Positions 5,272 through 6,586 of a stretch of DNA of 6,586 nucleotides are shown here, piece after piece. The stretch is from Bacteroidales bacterium (GTDB lineage: Bacteria > Bacteroidota > Bacteroidia > Bacteroidales > UBA7960). Every line of letters starts with the position of its first letter. Within the stretch, counting starts at the first letter, position 1. Under the pieces are notes generated by a model. The model was given only the letters and a program-made list of their open reading frames with translations, ran no database searches and was not told where the DNA came from. Made by a program: the position numbers and the translations under genes. The DNA lies in the NCBI GenBank assembly GCA_003557965.1, contig PWND01000292.1:1-6586 (forward strand), written 5' to 3'.

Positions 5272-6586
5272 TATTTAATGCTAATTTATCTTTCTCTAAT
5301 ATGATATATATTGCTATATAAATAATATTTATTATTACTAAGGATGAGTACATTATTAAATTATTGAATTCGTAATTTTGAATTGCAATTGATACTATAA
5401 CCGTAATTATAGAAATAATAGTTATTAATATTTTATTTTTAGTGAAATTTAAAATTTTACAACCTGCAATATTTAATAAAAAGTAGAAATATAATATATA
5501 ATATATAAAATTAGCTATTGAATAGAGAATAATAGTAAGATATGCATTAGTTAATATTATGCCTCCAATTAATAAACTACTTATTCTTAATACAAAAGAT
5601 GCGAAATTAAAGAATAATGTATATTGCTCCTTGTTTAAAATTGTTGTAATGCTCATTAAAGGTGTTGTGACAAATGCAAATCCGGCTATTAATGTGAGCC
5701 ACTGCATATATTCACCGGCAATCCGCCAATCATTTCCAAAAATAATTTCCACTAATGGTGCCCCTAATGATATCATTATAGTCATTGCCCCTATACTGAA
5801 AATCATCAATCTACTACTTACTTCTTCAGTAATTTTTGCAATATCTTTTTTTTCATTCCATTCTTTTGAAGCTCTTTGAAAAAATACTTTTCGTGTTGAT
5901 TTTCCAATTAAATTGACAGGAATATTTAACAATTTATACCCTAAAACATAAAAGCCAATAATTGCAGGTGTAAAAAAAACACCTAACAAAATTAATGGTG
6001 ACTTTATCGAAATTGTATAAAATAACGAAGATGAAATATTGAATAATGAAATATTTGAATATTTCTTTAAGTATTTCTTTAATTTTCTAAGTGAAAGTCG
6101 AGATAAAAGTATTGTTTTATCTTCTTTCCAAATTTTTCTCCCTAACTCTATAGATGCCGTCAATGAACCAGTCAAAGAACCTGCTATTAAATATCCTCCT
6201 GACGTGAATCCGGCCAGTCCCAATCCAATTTTTGAGCCCGATGTAACTACCGAATTACTAATTTTTACACTGGCAAGCCGCCCAAATTGTGCCCTCCGGG
6301 TATTCCAGTGGCTGTTGGAGGTTTGAATACCTTTTATAAAAACCCCAACAGGCACAAGCCAGAGAAATCGTGCCAATTCCGGGGCGTTCACAAGGTTTGC
6401 TATTTGTTCTGCAAAAAACAGAATGGCCACTGCAGAAATGGTAGTCCAAAACAGGGTAAAGCCAATACTTACCCAGTAAAGATGGGCAGCCTCGTTGTCT
6501 TCCTTTGGTATCACAATGGCCAGCTCATAACGCATGCATACAACCACTCCGAGAATGCCAAGAATTGCACCATATACTCCTAATAA
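5255..6586 (-). CDS. wzx: Wzx-type polysaccharide flippase, N-terminus missing at the right edge
   Basis: The frame is open to the window edge, giving 443 residues. A GTG at 6547 is internal, because the 13 upstream codons (LLGVYGAILGILG) are typical flippase sequence, so the true start lies outside. The protein belongs to the PST/MATE-like oligosaccharide flippases: a glycine-rich membrane helix followed by MRYELAIVIPKEDNEAA at 18-34 (usual form LRYELAIxLPKDDEEA), then SHWNTRRAQFGRLASVKISNS at 92-112 with the conserved W-x-x-R-x-x-x-F pattern, and many hydrophobic segments to the end. By comparison with relatives of about 480-500 residues, perhaps 40-60 residues are missing. It should move the undecaprenyl-linked repeat unit across the inner membrane. 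It overlaps the FkbM gene by 17 nt. GC is about 44% for in-window residues 1-155 and about 24% for the rest, a sharp change within one gene. Confidence 0.9.
   Translation of the reverse strand, partial: LLGVYGAILGILGVVVCMRYELAIVIPKEDNEAAHLYWVSIGFTLFWTTISAVAILFFAEQIANLVNAPELARFLWLVPVGVFIKGIQTSNSHWNTRRAQFGRLASVKISNSVVTSGSKIGLGLAGFTSGGYLIAGSLTGSLTASIELGRKIWKEDKTILLSRLSLRKLKKYLKKYSNISLFNISSSLFYTISIKSPLILLGVFFTPAIIGFYVLGYKLLNIPVNLIGKSTRKVFFQRASKEWNEKKDIAKITEEVSSRLMIFSIGAMTIMISLGAPLVEIIFGNDWRIAGEYMQWLTLIAGFAFVTTPLMSITTILNKEQYTLFFNFASFVLRISSLLIGGIILTNAYLTIILYSIANFIYYILYFYFLLNIAGCKILNFTKNKILITIISIITVIVSIAIQNYEFNNLIMYSSLVIINIIYIAIYIILEKDKLALNNEKFT

Noticed and set aside
6545..6547. GTG at 6547 as the true start of the flippase
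   Set aside because: The frame stays open upstream to the window edge and the 13 codons there encode a typical flippase membrane helix, so the gene is cut by the window.
5559..6583. Plus-strand open frames and a short minus-strand frame (6449-6258) within the flippase gene
   Set aside because: The overlapping minus-strand flippase frame has conserved family motifs throughout; these others look like shadows with no family features.

Overview
The window is part of a bacterial surface-polysaccharide (O-antigen, capsule or exopolysaccharide) biosynthesis cluster of the Wzx/Wzy type. Every supported gene lies on the minus strand, so transcription runs from the right edge to the left edge. The host cannot be named from this sequence. 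Few starts have a convincing Shine-Dalgarno sequence and the gene content is Gram-negative in style, which would fit a Bacteroidota- or Balneolota-like organism. That is a weak inference.

In order of transcription: (1) a Wzx-type flippase that lacks its N-terminus at the right edge (6586-5255); (2) an FkbM-family methyltransferase (5271-4477), overlapping the flippase by 17 nt; (3) the broken 5' end of what looks like a sulfotransferase gene (4480 to about 4363), joined to the methyltransferase by an ATGA overlap; (4) a 235-residue protein with a ParB-like GGTHR motif (4360-3653); (5) a GT4 glycosyltransferase with a TTG start (3598-2438); (6) a Wzy/WaaL-type polymerase or ligase (2418-1228); (7) a NodB-like polysaccharide deacetylase with a GTG start (1185-130); (8) the first 45 codons of an AAC(3)-like N-acyltransferase (136-1), overlapping the deacetylase by 7 nt and leaving by the left edge. 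No intergenic stretch exceeds about 120 bases. I see no RNA genes, insertion sequences, CRISPR arrays or strong terminators.

Proposed joint role: the glycosyltransferase helps build a lipid-linked repeat unit, Wzx flips it across the inner membrane, and Wzy polymerises or ligates it. The FkbM methyltransferase, the deacetylase/AAC(3)-like pair and, formerly, a sulfotransferase would decorate it. The other glycosyltransferases and the nucleotide-sugar genes must lie outside the window.

The most notable observations are the decayed sulfotransferase start hidden in an apparent intergenic gap, the ParB-like protein of unknown function in a glycan operon, a possible N-acyl exchange pair at the left end, and two base-composition steps inside genes (flippase near 6120, deacetylase near 480). 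The steps suggest that the AT-rich centre of the cluster was exchanged by recombination with breakpoints inside flanking genes.
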